Shown here: positions 1 through 6,798 of the stretch, piece by piece
Position numbering within the stretch: the stretch's first letter is position 1
How the letters are laid out: the number at the start of each line of letters is the position of its first letter
Assembly: GCA_020853655.1 (NCBI GenBank)
Contig: JADYYL010000273.1
Location: forward strand, 1 to 13,286
Source of the DNA: Deltaproteobacteria bacterium
GTDB taxonomy: Bacteria; Bdellovibrionota_C; UBA2361; SZUA-149; JADYYL01
DNA: 13,286 nucleotides
Direction of reading: 5' to 3'
The notes under the pieces: generated by a model
Seen by the model: only the letters and a program-made list of their open reading frames with translations
Database searches by the model: none
Told to the model about the DNA's origin: nothing
Made by a program: the position numbers and the translations under genes

Positions 1-221
1 CCACTTTCCGGGCGAACATCGATCGCGCGGATGAACTCCGACGAGCCAAGACCGGTCACGGGTTTTTGTGAGACGACGAGTTCCGGCGTGGCGGAGTCGA
101 AGCGTAGGAGAACGTTATCGGAGGTGATCGCGAAGATCTGTTCTGCCGACACAGATGAGCTCGCACCGAAAAGCGCGGCGGCGATCAGGGCTGCACGAGA
201 GACGTTTCGAGCGACGGACAT
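1..221 (-). CDS. DUF4394-like secreted protein (5' part only)
   Basis: Only the first 73 codons are present; the gene runs off the left edge of the window. The ATG at 221-219 is preceded on the minus strand by GAGGAAAT, a good ribosome binding site. Residues 1-26 form a signal peptide: a basic start, the hydrophobic stretch AALIAAALFGA, and a likely cut after SVSA. The mature protein begins EQIFAITSDNVLLRFDSATP and continues with VTGLGSSEFIRAIDVRPES. This matches my recollection of the opening of DUF4394 proteins, secreted beta-propeller-like proteins whose first repeat names a value, 'd.NvLl.FD...P', followed by 'G...i.gID.RP'. The function of that family is unknown. The gene is divergent from gpsA, with 234 nt between the starts. 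The family call rests on about 45 mature residues and should be rechecked on the whole gene. Confidence 0.72.
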   Translation of the reverse strand, partial: MSVARNVSRAALIAAALFGASSSVSAEQIFAITSDNVLLRFDSATPELVVSQKPVTGLGSSEFIRAIDVRPES

Positions 222-455
222 AGGATTTCCTCACAATGAGTTCTGGCGGTACAGGAGCGGGCTGCCCAAGTAGGCGGATGAACCTTCCTCTTTGTCAGAG
301 AGATCGCGAAAACCGCATGACGACGATCATGCGAAGCCGCGGAGGGAATGATCGCGCGCGGAGAGACACGGTCCGCAACGTGAAACCCTCGTTATATTCG
401 AGGGTTTGTCGCCCCCTCGCTCTCTGCGCTAATCTGAATGGAAACGCATTGACTC
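222..455. promoter_or_regulatory. Divergent intergenic region with two perfect inverted repeats
   Basis: This gap separates the starts of the DUF4394-like gene and gpsA, so it must hold both promoters. Two perfect inverted repeats stand out. One is at 314-333: CGCATGA, a 6-nt spacer, TCATGCG. The other is at 383-407: AAACCCTCG, the AT-rich spacer TTATATT, CGAGGGTTT. Neither is followed by a T-run in either direction, so they do not look like terminators, which would also be misplaced between divergent starts. The spacer of the second repeat offers -10-like hexamers on both strands (TATATT on plus, TATAAC on minus), but I find no matching -35 at the right distance. Operators are the most natural reading. 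I see no tRNA or small gene in the gap. Confidence 0.4.
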
Positions 456-1472
456 ATGGATAACATGACACGGACCGTGCAGAAAGTGGCCGTTCTCGGC
501 AGTGGAAGTTGGGGCACCGCTCTTGCGAGCCACCTCCGGCGCGCCGGACACTCGGTTGTGATCTGGGGAAAGAGCGCTGACGAGATTCAGGACCTCGCGG
601 TGGGTCGGAATACGCGATACTTCCCCGGCGAGACGCTCGCATCAGGACTTGTTGCGACCACCGATCTCCTCACTGCTGTCGACGGCGCGCAAACTATTGT
701 GATCGCTGTCCCGTCATTCGCCGTCCGCGAGGTCTGCGAGAGTGTGCGCGAACACGCTGCCGCTGCGTCGATCGTCAGCGCTGCAAAAGGTCTTGAGGGC
801 GGCTCATTTCGGTTTTTGAGTGAAGTGGTTGGAGACGTGCTCGGTAACGCGGATCGGGTCGCCGTCCTGTCTGGCCCAAGTTTTGCGCTCGAGGTCCTTC
901 GCAATAAGCCGACGGCAGTAACAGTCGCCTCTCGGAGCGAACAGACCGCGAAACGAGTGGCGGAGACGTTTCATCATGAAACCTTCCGGGTCTACACCAC
1001 TGCGGATGTCGTTGGTGTTGAAGTGGGTGGTGCCGTCAAGAACGTCATCGCGTTGGCCGTCGGCATGGTCGATGGATTCGACGGCGGCACGAATGCTCGA
1101 GCAGCGTTGATCACCCGGGGGCTTGCGGAGATCGCCCGACTCGCGGATGCACTCGGAGGCGAGAGCCGAACAGTCTCTGGTCTGAGCGGGCTGGGCGATC
1201 TGTTGCTTACGGCAACGGGAGATCTCAGCCGAAATCGCACCGTCGGGCTTCGCTTAGGAAAGGGCGAGACGTTGGGCGAGATCCTCGCTTCGCTTGGCCA
1301 GGTTGCGGAAGGAGTCGAGGCGGCACCCAAGGTGCTTGCTCTTGCGACAAAGCGTGGCGTCGCCATGCCGATCACAGAAGCCGTCGTGAAGGTGATTTCC
1401 GGAGAGCGGTCGGTGCAAGATTCGGCTCGAATGCTGCTTTCTCGCGAGCGCAAAGGCGAAACGTCGCCGTAG
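456..1472 (+). CDS. gpsA: Glycerol-3-phosphate dehydrogenase [NAD(P)+]
   Basis: This cytoplasmic enzyme reduces dihydroxyacetone phosphate to sn-glycerol 3-phosphate, the backbone for phospholipid synthesis. At 338 residues it has the normal family length. The N-terminal Rossmann domain shows GSGSWGTALA (15-24). The middle has SAAKGLE (108-114) and GPSFALEV (140-147). The C-terminal helical domain has EVGGAVKNVIALAVG (189-203) with the expected catalytic lysine K195, then NARAALITRG (213-222), GLSGLGDLLLT (242-252) and SRNR (258-261). No key residue is missing. The start is uncertain: ATG at 456 has only a distant GGAAA upstream, and a second ATG at 465 would give a protein three residues shorter. 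It stands alone, divergent from the DUF4394-like gene and converging on the hydroxylase gene 41 nt downstream. Confidence 0.97.
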   Translation: MDNMTRTVQKVAVLGSGSWGTALASHLRRAGHSVVIWGKSADEIQDLAVGRNTRYFPGETLASGLVATTDLLTAVDGAQTIVIAVPSFAVREVCESVREHAAAASIVSAAKGLEGGSFRFLSEVVGDVLGNADRVAVLSGPSFALEVLRNKPTAVTVASRSEQTAKRVAETFHHETFRVYTTADVVGVEVGGAVKNVIALAVGMVDGFDGGTNARAALITRGLAEIARLADALGGESRTVSGLSGLGDLLLTATGDLSRNRTVGLRLGKGETLGEILASLGQVAEGVEAAPKVLALATKRGVAMPITEAVVKVISGERSVQDSARMLLSRERKGETSP

Positions 1473-1488
1473 GGGCATCTGCATCGTT

Positions 1489-1501
1489 GAGCACAATGCT
1501 C
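1489..1501. terminator. Weak hairpin between convergent genes
   Basis: GAGCA, CAA, TGCTC forms a perfect 5-bp stem with a 3-nt loop in the 41-nt gap between the stops of gpsA and the hydroxylase gene. The position suits a shared terminator, but no T-run follows on either strand, so this is a weak call. Confidence 0.22.
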
Positions 1502-1513
1502 GCCGAGTATACA

Positions 1514-2509
1514 TCAGCCAGCGCGGAGTATACGTCGAAGCCGCTGTCTCACGATGCCGTAAGCTTTCCGGAATGGCGTGAAGTAAAGCTGGAATACTGT
1601 TGAATACTCCCCCTCCTCTTCGCCGATGCCAAATTCGAGCTGCTCTTTCTCCCTGGGAACATAGAGTGTTCCAAAGGCGCGATCCCATATCGCCAGCATG
1701 AACCCGAAGTTTTTATCCCAGTGTTTCGCCGCTTTGCTGTGATGGATCTGGTGTTGCGCCGGGCTGATGAGGACGTTGCTCAGTCGCCGCCCATAGGAAA
1801 GCCAGACGTGAGAGTGTCGGAGGTGGTATCCCACAATATAGAACACGAAAATGAGGAGATTGAGGCCCCAGACTGTGATTTGGGTCACGTTTGGCATGAA
1901 GAAGAATCGGAAGAACGAATCGACCAATCCCCCGATAACCACGGTGAACGAGATCGTGACGATGTCGTCGACGGGATGCATTCGATACACGGTCATTGGT
2001 GTCATCACCTGCGCAGAGTGATGCACTTTGTGAAACTGCCAGAGCAGCGGGAACCGGTGAAATATGTAGTGTGCAATGAACAGCGAAAAATCCAGCGCTA
2101 GTGCAACGCACACCGTATAGGCGAGCGTAGCCAACGCCGAGGCCGGTTGGTCGGGGGGTTCTTGCCCGAAATAGCCAGCAAGCGCTTGAAACGTTCGTCC
2201 GGATACGACCGTGTAAAGAAAGAAGAACGGCGCGAGGATGAAAGAATAGAGAATCGCGTTGAGGACGAAGTAGATATAGTCGGTTCGAGCCGAGCGGTGA
2301 TTGACAATCGATCGGGGCACAAGAAACTCAAGGAGACCTTGCTCCGAGTTCTCCCCCTGAGCTTCGGATCTCCTTTGGATCAGATAAATCGCTGCGGCCA
2401 CCACCGTGCTGGTGAGCAAGTAGAGCCAGTAGACCCGTTGGCGTGGGTCCATGAAATAAAGAATCGGTACAAGAAACTTGTTGTCCGAGTCGATGCCGAA
2501 GTATTCCAT
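1514..2509 (-). CDS. Sterol desaturase / fatty acid hydroxylase family protein
   Basis: This is a 331-residue integral membrane di-iron oxygenase of the fatty acid hydroxylase superfamily, which oxidises lipid substrates with O2. Hydrophobic segments lie near residues 27-44, 79-102, 127-147, 183-203 and 211-229. The histidine clusters that bind the iron pair are complete: HYIFH (147-151), HKVHH (160-164) and HQIHH (253-257), with an extra RHSH at 231-234. The phrases LLWQFHKVHHSAQVMTPMT and KNFGFMLAIWDRAFGTLY are typical of the bacterial 'sterol desaturase family'. The actual substrate cannot be read from sequence; sterol, fatty acid or alkylglycerol are all possible. ATG at 2509 has GAAGG very close upstream, and no better in-frame start exists. 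The gene converges on gpsA and is divergent from the creatininase-like gene, so it is probably a single-gene unit. Confidence 0.92.
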   Translation of the reverse strand: MEYFGIDSDNKFLVPILYFMDPRQRVYWLYLLTSTVVAAAIYLIQRRSEAQGENSEQGLLEFLVPRSIVNHRSARTDYIYFVLNAILYSFILAPFFFLYTVVSGRTFQALAGYFGQEPPDQPASALATLAYTVCVALALDFSLFIAHYIFHRFPLLWQFHKVHHSAQVMTPMTVYRMHPVDDIVTISFTVVIGGLVDSFFRFFFMPNVTQITVWGLNLLIFVFYIVGYHLRHSHVWLSYGRRLSNVLISPAQHQIHHSKAAKHWDKNFGFMLAIWDRAFGTLYVPREKEQLEFGIGEEEGEYSTVFQLYFTPFRKAYGIVRQRLRRILRAG

Positions 2510-2595
2510 ACCTTCAATGTAACCCAGGATGCCGCCCGTTAGGGGCGCTCGTGAACACCCGACTGTATCGCGAATCTTTTCGCGGAGGATAGCGT

Positions 2596-3432
2596 TTGAA
2601 AGTGCAGTTCCTCATTCCACTTCTGCTCTTTGTTGCAAGCGCCAGTGCCCAGCCGCTCGATGCCCCTCGGCCGATTCCATCGCACAAGAGTGTGATGCTC
2701 GAAGAGCTGACTTGGATGGAGGTTCGAGACGCGATTAAAGGCGGTTCCACTGTCGCGATCGTCCCAACGGGGGGTATCGAGCAGAATGGGCCTTACGTGG
2801 CGCTCGGGAAGCACAATTTTATCGTCGAGGAGGTCGCGCGGCGAATCGCTTCTGCGCTCGGCAACGCGCTCGTTTTCCCCGTTGTCCGTTATGTCCCGGA
2901 GGGCGCGATCTACCCGGCCTCGGAGCACATGCTCTATGCCGGCACCGTGAGCGTTCGAGAGGATGTGTTTCAGTCCGTCCTCCATGATATTGGCGCGAGC
3001 GCGCGCGCTCACGGTTTCACTGATATCGTCTTCGTCGGTGACAGCGGTGGCAATCAGGAGGGCATGGCACGAGCGGCCGAGTCCCTGACGGCGGAGAAAA
3101 TCGGCAAGGCGCGCTTTCATGCCGTGGGCGAGTTCTACAATTACGCGGAAGTTCGGGAGATGCTCGCGAAGCGCGGATTGTCGGAACACGCGGAGGGGAT
3201 TCATGACGAACTCGCCTTCACCGCGCAGTTACTCGCGCTGGAGCCATCGTTCGTCCGCTATCGCGAAAGGGTGGCAGCCGATAAGGCAACGCTCAATGGC
3301 GTCGCACTCCACCCGCTGCGCAAGTTCATCGAAGTCGGCAATGAGATCTTTGACCTGCGCGTGAAGCGCACGCTCAACGCGCTGGAGAAACGCGGCATCG
3401 TGGCCAAACCACAAGTGAGCTCTGATACTTGA
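2596..3432 (+). CDS. Secreted creatininase-family protein
   Basis: This 278-residue protein belongs to the creatininase (creatinine amidohydrolase) fold, whose members are metal-dependent hydrolases of cyclic or linear amides. The start is TTG at 2596, chosen because GGAGGAT lies 5 nt upstream and the product then opens with a clean signal peptide (MKVQFLIPLLLFVASASAQ, cut after about residue 18). Family landmarks are VPTGGIEQNGPYVALGKHNFI (residues 56-76), a GTVSV segment at 116-120 and GDSGGNQEG (148-156). The usual family patterns are EQHGPH..L..D, HGGN and HAGE. Here N64, H73, S150 and an HAEG-IHDE segment (198-205) replace several of these, so the metal site may differ (see findings). 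The substrate is unknown, and the periplasmic location makes creatinine itself unlikely. It is divergent from the hydroxylase gene with 86 nt between starts. Confidence 0.85.
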   Translation: MKVQFLIPLLLFVASASAQPLDAPRPIPSHKSVMLEELTWMEVRDAIKGGSTVAIVPTGGIEQNGPYVALGKHNFIVEEVARRIASALGNALVFPVVRYVPEGAIYPASEHMLYAGTVSVREDVFQSVLHDIGASARAHGFTDIVFVGDSGGNQEGMARAAESLTAEKIGKARFHAVGEFYNYAEVREMLAKRGLSEHAEGIHDELAFTAQLLALEPSFVRYRERVAADKATLNGVALHPLRKFIEVGNEIFDLRVKRTLNALEKRGIVAKPQVSSDT

Positions 3433-3437
3433 TCGGA

Positions 3438-3450
3438 GCTCTCCAAGAGC
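3438..3450. terminator. Weak hairpin between convergent genes
   Basis: GCTCT, CCA, AGAGC gives a perfect 5-bp stem with a 3-nt loop in the 44-nt gap between the stops of the creatininase-like gene and the winged-helix gene. No T-run follows on either strand. It is similar in size and setting to the hairpin at 1489-1501. Confidence 0.2.
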
Positions 3451-3476
3451 GTTGAGAAGGCGCTGCGCCGTGCAGA

Positions 3477-4295
3477 TCAACGACCGTCGCGCTCGTAGTC
3501 TGCGAGGTGTTTCTGAATCTCTTCGAGCTGACTTCGATAGGCATCAATCATGGCGATTTCCGGCTTCCAGATCTGCAACGCTCGCCGTTCGTTTCCGACG
3601 CAAAGCTCCCACTTGGCCAGGTCTTTGGGCGTCTGGGCGATCAGTTCGCTGAGGGGCTTCTGGCTGTTGAGTTCGTAGGGGTGGATTCGCTCCAGCTCTT
3701 TCGCCGCTTCCTGTACCGTCCCTCCCTGCGCGAGCACCTTCTTCGCGAGCGTCGCTGACTTCAGCGCCTCCTCCATCCGTTCCTGCACGCGCTTTCGATC
3801 GAAATCGACTCGTGAGATCTCCGCGCGAAGAATCTCGCGACAATCGAGTAGGGTTTCGATCTCAAGGCGGAGCGCCGGGGGAAACTGCTTCCCCTCGGCC
3901 TTGATCAACGCCGCAATCCTCGGACCGTAGTTCGACAGGAAGTAGACAAGGAAGAAGAAGTGCTCCGGCCGATGGCCACGCTCCCGGTCAGAAAGACGAG
4001 AGAGGAGCTCGAGCAACCCGAGACGTGTCAGTCGGTAGACTGGGTTCCCCTTTTGCGAAGTTGCTCGCGCAAACCCCTCCCCTACCAATGACTCGAGATA
4101 CCGCTTCACTTGAGTCGACTGAAGGGCGAACTCGCCCTCGACGAAGGCCTTCTCCACCCAATTCGAAAAGAGATCGAGCACGAAGCGAAAGTCGCGCTGT
4201 CGAAAGCCATCGAAAGACGCGTTTGCATGGGCAGCTATCGCCGCAGCGGCAGTAAACGTCTCGTGGCGAGAAAGGAGAGAGTCGGAGCGGGCCAT
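3477..4295 (-). CDS. Putative winged-helix regulator, family not recognised
   Basis: I do not recognise this 272-residue soluble protein as a named family. Residues about 31-100 look like a winged helix: helices at 35-52, a likely recognition helix STQVKRYLESLVGEGF (60-75), a wing ATSQKGNPVYRLT (78-90) and a closing helix GLLELLSRL (93-101). A helical region rich in charged residues follows (about 110-270), with possible short coiled coils at 160-205 and 248-268. Such a layout fits a DNA-binding protein with a helical dimer or sensor domain. The ATG at 4295 is the only reasonable in-frame start, since a stop lies upstream. The SD-like GGAGAGGAG is 21 nt away, too far to serve it. It is divergent from the pspA-like operon and may regulate it; the control region carries a shared repeat (see 4296-4515). 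Confidence 0.75.
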   Translation of the reverse strand: MARSDSLLSRHETFTAAAAIAAHANASFDGFRQRDFRFVLDLFSNWVEKAFVEGEFALQSTQVKRYLESLVGEGFARATSQKGNPVYRLTRLGLLELLSRLSDRERGHRPEHFFFLVYFLSNYGPRIAALIKAEGKQFPPALRLEIETLLDCREILRAEISRVDFDRKRVQERMEEALKSATLAKKVLAQGGTVQEAAKELERIHPYELNSQKPLSELIAQTPKDLAKWELCVGNERRALQIWKPEIAMIDAYRSQLEEIQKHLADYERDGR

Positions 4296-4298
4296 AGA

Positions 4299-4308
4299 GT
4301 AACAATGT
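4299..4308 (-). repeat. Operator-like 10-mer ACATTGTTAC, wHTH side
   Basis: On the minus strand this reads ACATTGTTAC and ends 3 nt before the start codon of the winged-helix gene. It is the exact reverse complement of 4416-4425. A repressor bound here would overlap the translation start region and could give autoregulation. Confidence 0.5.
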
Positions 4309-4415
4309 AACTGAATCTCCTCTCCTTGTCATTGCCGGATCCTCGGTGTGTTTATCTTCCTAATAAAGCTCGAAATTCTCGCGGTCGGGGCCCGCCTTAA
4401 CAACGACAGGCCGAA

Positions 4416-4425
4416 ACATTGTTAC
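4416..4425 (+). repeat. Operator-like 10-mer ACATTGTTAC, pspA side
   Basis: This is the second copy of the 10-mer, on the plus strand and upstream of the pspA-like gene. It is an exact match to the copy at 4299-4308 on the opposite strand. Centres are about 117 bp apart, which would suit either two separate promoters or a repression loop. Confidence 0.5.
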
Positions 4426-4515
4426 GCATGTGTGTGGGAGTTTCTCTGTGGTGCTGCGTAAGGTGAACTCATGGGGAGCGGCGCTCTCCTGAAACACAAC
4501 ATTCGGAGATGCACG

Positions 4516-5184
4516 ATGAACATTATGAAGCGTTGGACGACCTCCCTGACCTCGAGCTTCGACTGGGTCATTTCGCAAGTCGAGAACCATGACGCGCTCG
4601 TCACCGGCGCGATTCGAGAGATGCAGGTTGCCGGAAGTAAGGCCCGCGTTCAGCTCGACCGAGTACGGAGAGACGGTGAGAAAATGCGACGTCGGGTGTT
4701 TGAACTCGACGAGATTCTCGTGAGTTGGGAGGACCGCGCAGTACGATCCGCGGCCGATCGCGAGAAAGCGCTCGAGTGCCTCAGGCGAAAACGAACAGCG
4801 GAGCGCGAGCAAGAGCACCTCCGCTCACAGATCGCCGAGCACGTTCGCGTCGAGGCGCAGCTCTCAAAAGACATGAAGACTATCGAGGAACGGATCCAGG
4901 AACTGAAGCGGAAGAAGAACACGCTCAGCGCTCGCCAGTATCGCGCGGAAGCGATGAAAGCGGGCCAACTCGGCGAGCTCGGTCTGATCACCGAGATCGA
5001 TGACATCTTCGATCGGTGGGAGATGAAGCTCGGTCAGTACGAGAGCACCAGTGTTGAGGTTGATGAGCTCGCCGAGGAGTTCGAAACCGCAGAAGACATC
5101 GAAAGGCTCGAAGCGGAATTGAGAACGCTCCTGAAACGCGAAGCCGAGGACGGGGCGAAAGAGAGCACGTCAACGAAGGCGTAA
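4516..5184 (+). CDS. pspA: PspA/IM30 (ESCRT-III-like) family protein
   Basis: PspA proteins are peripheral inner-membrane proteins that assemble into helical or ring scaffolds and protect the membrane when it is damaged or depolarised. This homologue has 222 residues, the same length as E. coli PspA. It is almost entirely helical and highly charged. An amphipathic-looking N-terminus (MNIMKRWTTSLTSSFDWVI) leads into a helix ending EMQ (35-37). A long coiled-coil hairpin covers about 38-150, with the family-like stretch IQELKRKKNTLSARQYRAEA (127-146), and a final helical section covers 160-210 (FDRWEMKLGQYES). The start ATG at 4516 has GGAGAT 5 nt upstream; an in-frame ATG at 4471 is less likely. 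It is followed at 39 nt by a membrane protein gene in an apparent operon, and is divergent from a winged-helix gene. The family call is good. The symbol is by homology only: no pspB, pspC or pspF is visible here. Confidence 0.82.
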   Translation: MNIMKRWTTSLTSSFDWVISQVENHDALVTGAIREMQVAGSKARVQLDRVRRDGEKMRRRVFELDEILVSWEDRAVRSAADREKALECLRRKRTAEREQEHLRSQIAEHVRVEAQLSKDMKTIEERIQELKRKKNTLSARQYRAEAMKAGQLGELGLITEIDDIFDRWEMKLGQYESTSVEVDELAEEFETAEDIERLEAELRTLLKREAEDGAKESTSTKA

Positions 5185-5223
5185 GTGCATTCAGGACAGG
5201 ACGCAGTAACGAGAGAAGAGACT

Positions 5224-6660
5224 ATGGATACGACAAAGCAGGCATCGTCATTTGAGTTTCAACCCCGACTCGGGGCCGCAAGTCTCGAGTCAGAAAAGCA
5301 AAGTGCGCCCGGCGTCGAGTCGGCGATCCCCCCTCTGCAGAAGCGCCCCGCGCCGGAACGGAGTGAGGAGCAACTCGCACTTGAGCGGGCGAGTCGCCTA
5401 CCGGGGATCATGCGAAAGCTTGGGGTGGTCATTCTTCTGACGTCGGCCGTGGTGTTCGCTGGCCAAGGCGTGGTGGGCCTGAATGGCTTTGCGCGATACA
5501 TGTCGTTTCTCGGATTCACCGCCGCGCTCACGGCAATCGGTGTGTTCTGTGGTATCCGGCTCCGCGAGGATAAGGGGGCGCGAACGCTGTTCGGCGTGAG
5601 CGCTTCGTTCCTTCCGGCACACTTCGCGGCGTTGGGGAGCTTCCTCATCGCTGCGATCTATGGAGCGACGCCGGGGTTGCCTGAAATGTTTACGGTCAAT
5701 CCCGTCCCGAACTCATGGCTTCTCGGCATGTTCGCTCTGGCGCTGCCGATTCTCGTGGGGACGGCCTATGCCGGGTTCTCGGCGCTCGCTCGAACCGAGG
5801 CGAAGCTGCTCACCGCTCTGTTCCTCGGCGCGAACGCATTGCTCCTGTTGCCGACGCGAGATGGCGGTATCCTCGGCGCGGGGGCGATGATTGCCGTCAT
5901 CGCCATCTCGCTGATCGACCTGAAGGTGCTCTCGAAGAGTGCGATTTTTCGCACGACCGACGGCACCATCGTGCGTGCCATCGCCTACTCTCCGGTCGCG
6001 GTGTTGATCGGTCGGCAGTTCGTGCTCTATCCGATCGGCGAGATCTTCGTCTCGGCGATATTCGCGACGGTCGCGGGACTGTTCTTCTCGATCTTCCCGA
6101 GTTCGAGCGAGAAGCGGACTCAGGCGCAGGCGCTCCAGTTCTTTGGAATCATCTCGGCGGTGTTGTCGTGGGTCTTCTTCGCAGAGGGGGTGTTCTTTGG
6201 GCGGGATGCTTACGTGACGATCGGAAATCCGAATGAGGTGCGACTCCTCATCACGTTTCTGCCGACGGCAGTGGTGATGGCGGTGATGTCGTTCTTCGCG
6301 ATCGGCAATGGTCGCTCGTATCGAACTGCATCAGCTTGGATCGCGATTGTGACGTGCGCATCACAGCTGTTCAATGTCGGTGGGGTTGCGAGCTCGTTCC
6401 TGATGGTGCTCTGCTCGGTGGTTGTCATGTTGGCGGCCTTCACGAAGAACGATCGAGAGCTCCTCGCCGCGAGTATCGTGGGCTTTGCGTGTGGAATCGT
6501 CTTTCACCTGCGCTACGCCTATGAGCTGTATGCAATGAATCCGTGGTTATTCCTCGCGGTGCTCGGCGTCGCGATCATCGTCGGCTCGTCGTATCTGGAA
6601 CGCAACGGTCGACTCCTTATCCAACGCTTCCGGTTCTTGGAGCGTCGCGAAGCGGAGTAG
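5224..6660 (+). CDS. Polytopic membrane protein in operon with pspA
   Basis: I do not recognise this 478-residue protein with confidence. Residues 1-62 are a polar, Pro/Glu/Ser-rich, probably disordered cytoplasmic tail, followed by about 12-14 hydrophobic segments, roughly at 67-87, 93-113, 122-147, 164-184, 195-210, 216-233, 251-263, 272-292, 303-323, 340-360, 369-385, 388-406, 412-427 and 439-457. The end is basic (SSYLERNGRLLIQRFRFLERR), consistent with a cytoplasmic C-terminus. The last helix plus 'LERNGR' tail is loosely reminiscent of DUF2157/DUF2339-type membrane proteins, which is only an impression. I chose ATG 5224, preceded by GAGAAGAG; a GTG at 5185, directly after the pspA stop, is in frame and would add 13 residues. 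It shares a transcript with pspA and ends at the terminator at 6692, so it probably acts with PspA at the inner membrane. Confidence 0.85.
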   Translation: MDTTKQASSFEFQPRLGAASLESEKQSAPGVESAIPPLQKRPAPERSEEQLALERASRLPGIMRKLGVVILLTSAVVFAGQGVVGLNGFARYMSFLGFTAALTAIGVFCGIRLREDKGARTLFGVSASFLPAHFAALGSFLIAAIYGATPGLPEMFTVNPVPNSWLLGMFALALPILVGTAYAGFSALARTEAKLLTALFLGANALLLLPTRDGGILGAGAMIAVIAISLIDLKVLSKSAIFRTTDGTIVRAIAYSPVAVLIGRQFVLYPIGEIFVSAIFATVAGLFFSIFPSSSEKRTQAQALQFFGIISAVLSWVFFAEGVFFGRDAYVTIGNPNEVRLLITFLPTAVVMAVMSFFAIGNGRSYRTASAWIAIVTCASQLFNVGGVASSFLMVLCSVVVMLAAFTKNDRELLAASIVGFACGIVFHLRYAYELYAMNPWLFLAVLGVAIIVGSSYLERNGRLLIQRFRFLERREAE

Positions 6661-6691
6661 CAGCAGCGCGCAGTCACTGCCGTGCTGACTG

Positions 6692-6731
6692 GCGGGGTGT
6701 GGGCGAGAGCTCGCACCCCGCATTTTTATTT
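6692..6731 (+). terminator. Rho-independent terminator of the pspA operon
   Basis: The outer arms GCGGGGTG (6692-6699) and CACCCCGC (6714-6721) pair perfectly. Inside them CGAG and CTCG can pair further. The stem is followed at once by ATTTTTATTT. It lies 31 nt after the stop of the membrane protein gene, so it closes the pspA operon. Confidence 0.9.
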
Positions 6732-6798
6732 CCCCGCTCGGATCGATCCGGGGCGAGTAGTGGTTTTCGTGAGACGGCTTTCGTGAAATGTTCTGCGG

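Larger units (their letters stand above)
4296..4515. promoter_or_regulatory. Divergent control region of the wHTH and pspA-like genes
   Basis: This 220-nt gap must hold the promoters of both flanking genes. GTAACAATGT at 4299-4308 and its exact reverse complement ACATTGTTAC at 4416-4425 are the clearest signal. Read in the direction of transcription, each gene has ACATTGTTAC upstream: 3 nt before the ATG of the winged-helix gene and 90 nt before the ATG of pspA. An SD-like GGAGAGGAG lies at 4325-4317 on the minus strand, and GGAGAT at 4505-4510 is the SD for pspA. A short imperfect hairpin (GAGC, GGC, GCTC) lies upstream of that SD. I looked for a sigma-54 promoter (TGGCAC-N5-TTGC), as controls psp in E. 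coli, and did not find one. No convincing sigma-70 pair was seen either. Confidence 0.5.

Noticed and set aside
1505..1536. Direct repeat GAGTATAC-A/G-TC spaced by 21 bp around the stop codon of the hydroxylase gene
   Set aside because: Only two short copies, in the same reading frame at the gene's end. It looks like a chance or local duplication with no supporting signal.
992..1688. Two long minus-strand frames over gpsA (153 and 144 codons)
   Set aside because: They lie wholly or largely inside the clear gpsA coding sequence, with low-complexity Ser/Pro/Arg-rich products.
3988..4332. 114-codon minus-strand frame with a possible TTG start 11 nt after GGAGAGGAG
   Set aside because: It overlaps the winged-helix gene in another frame and its product is Arg/Ser-rich with no protein-like pattern. 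It is a shadow frame.
4471..4515. Upstream in-frame ATG that would add 15 residues to the PspA homologue
   Set aside because: It has no ribosome binding site. ATG 4516 has GGAGAT at proper spacing and gives the normal 222-residue PspA length.
4296..4515. Sigma-54 promoter for pspA
   Set aside because: No TGGCAC-N5-TTGC match; the nearest, TGGTGCTGCG, lacks the second element.
5715..6236. 173-codon plus-strand frame inside the membrane protein gene
   Set aside because: It is an Arg/Gly/Asp-rich shadow of a real frame with a strong membrane protein pattern.
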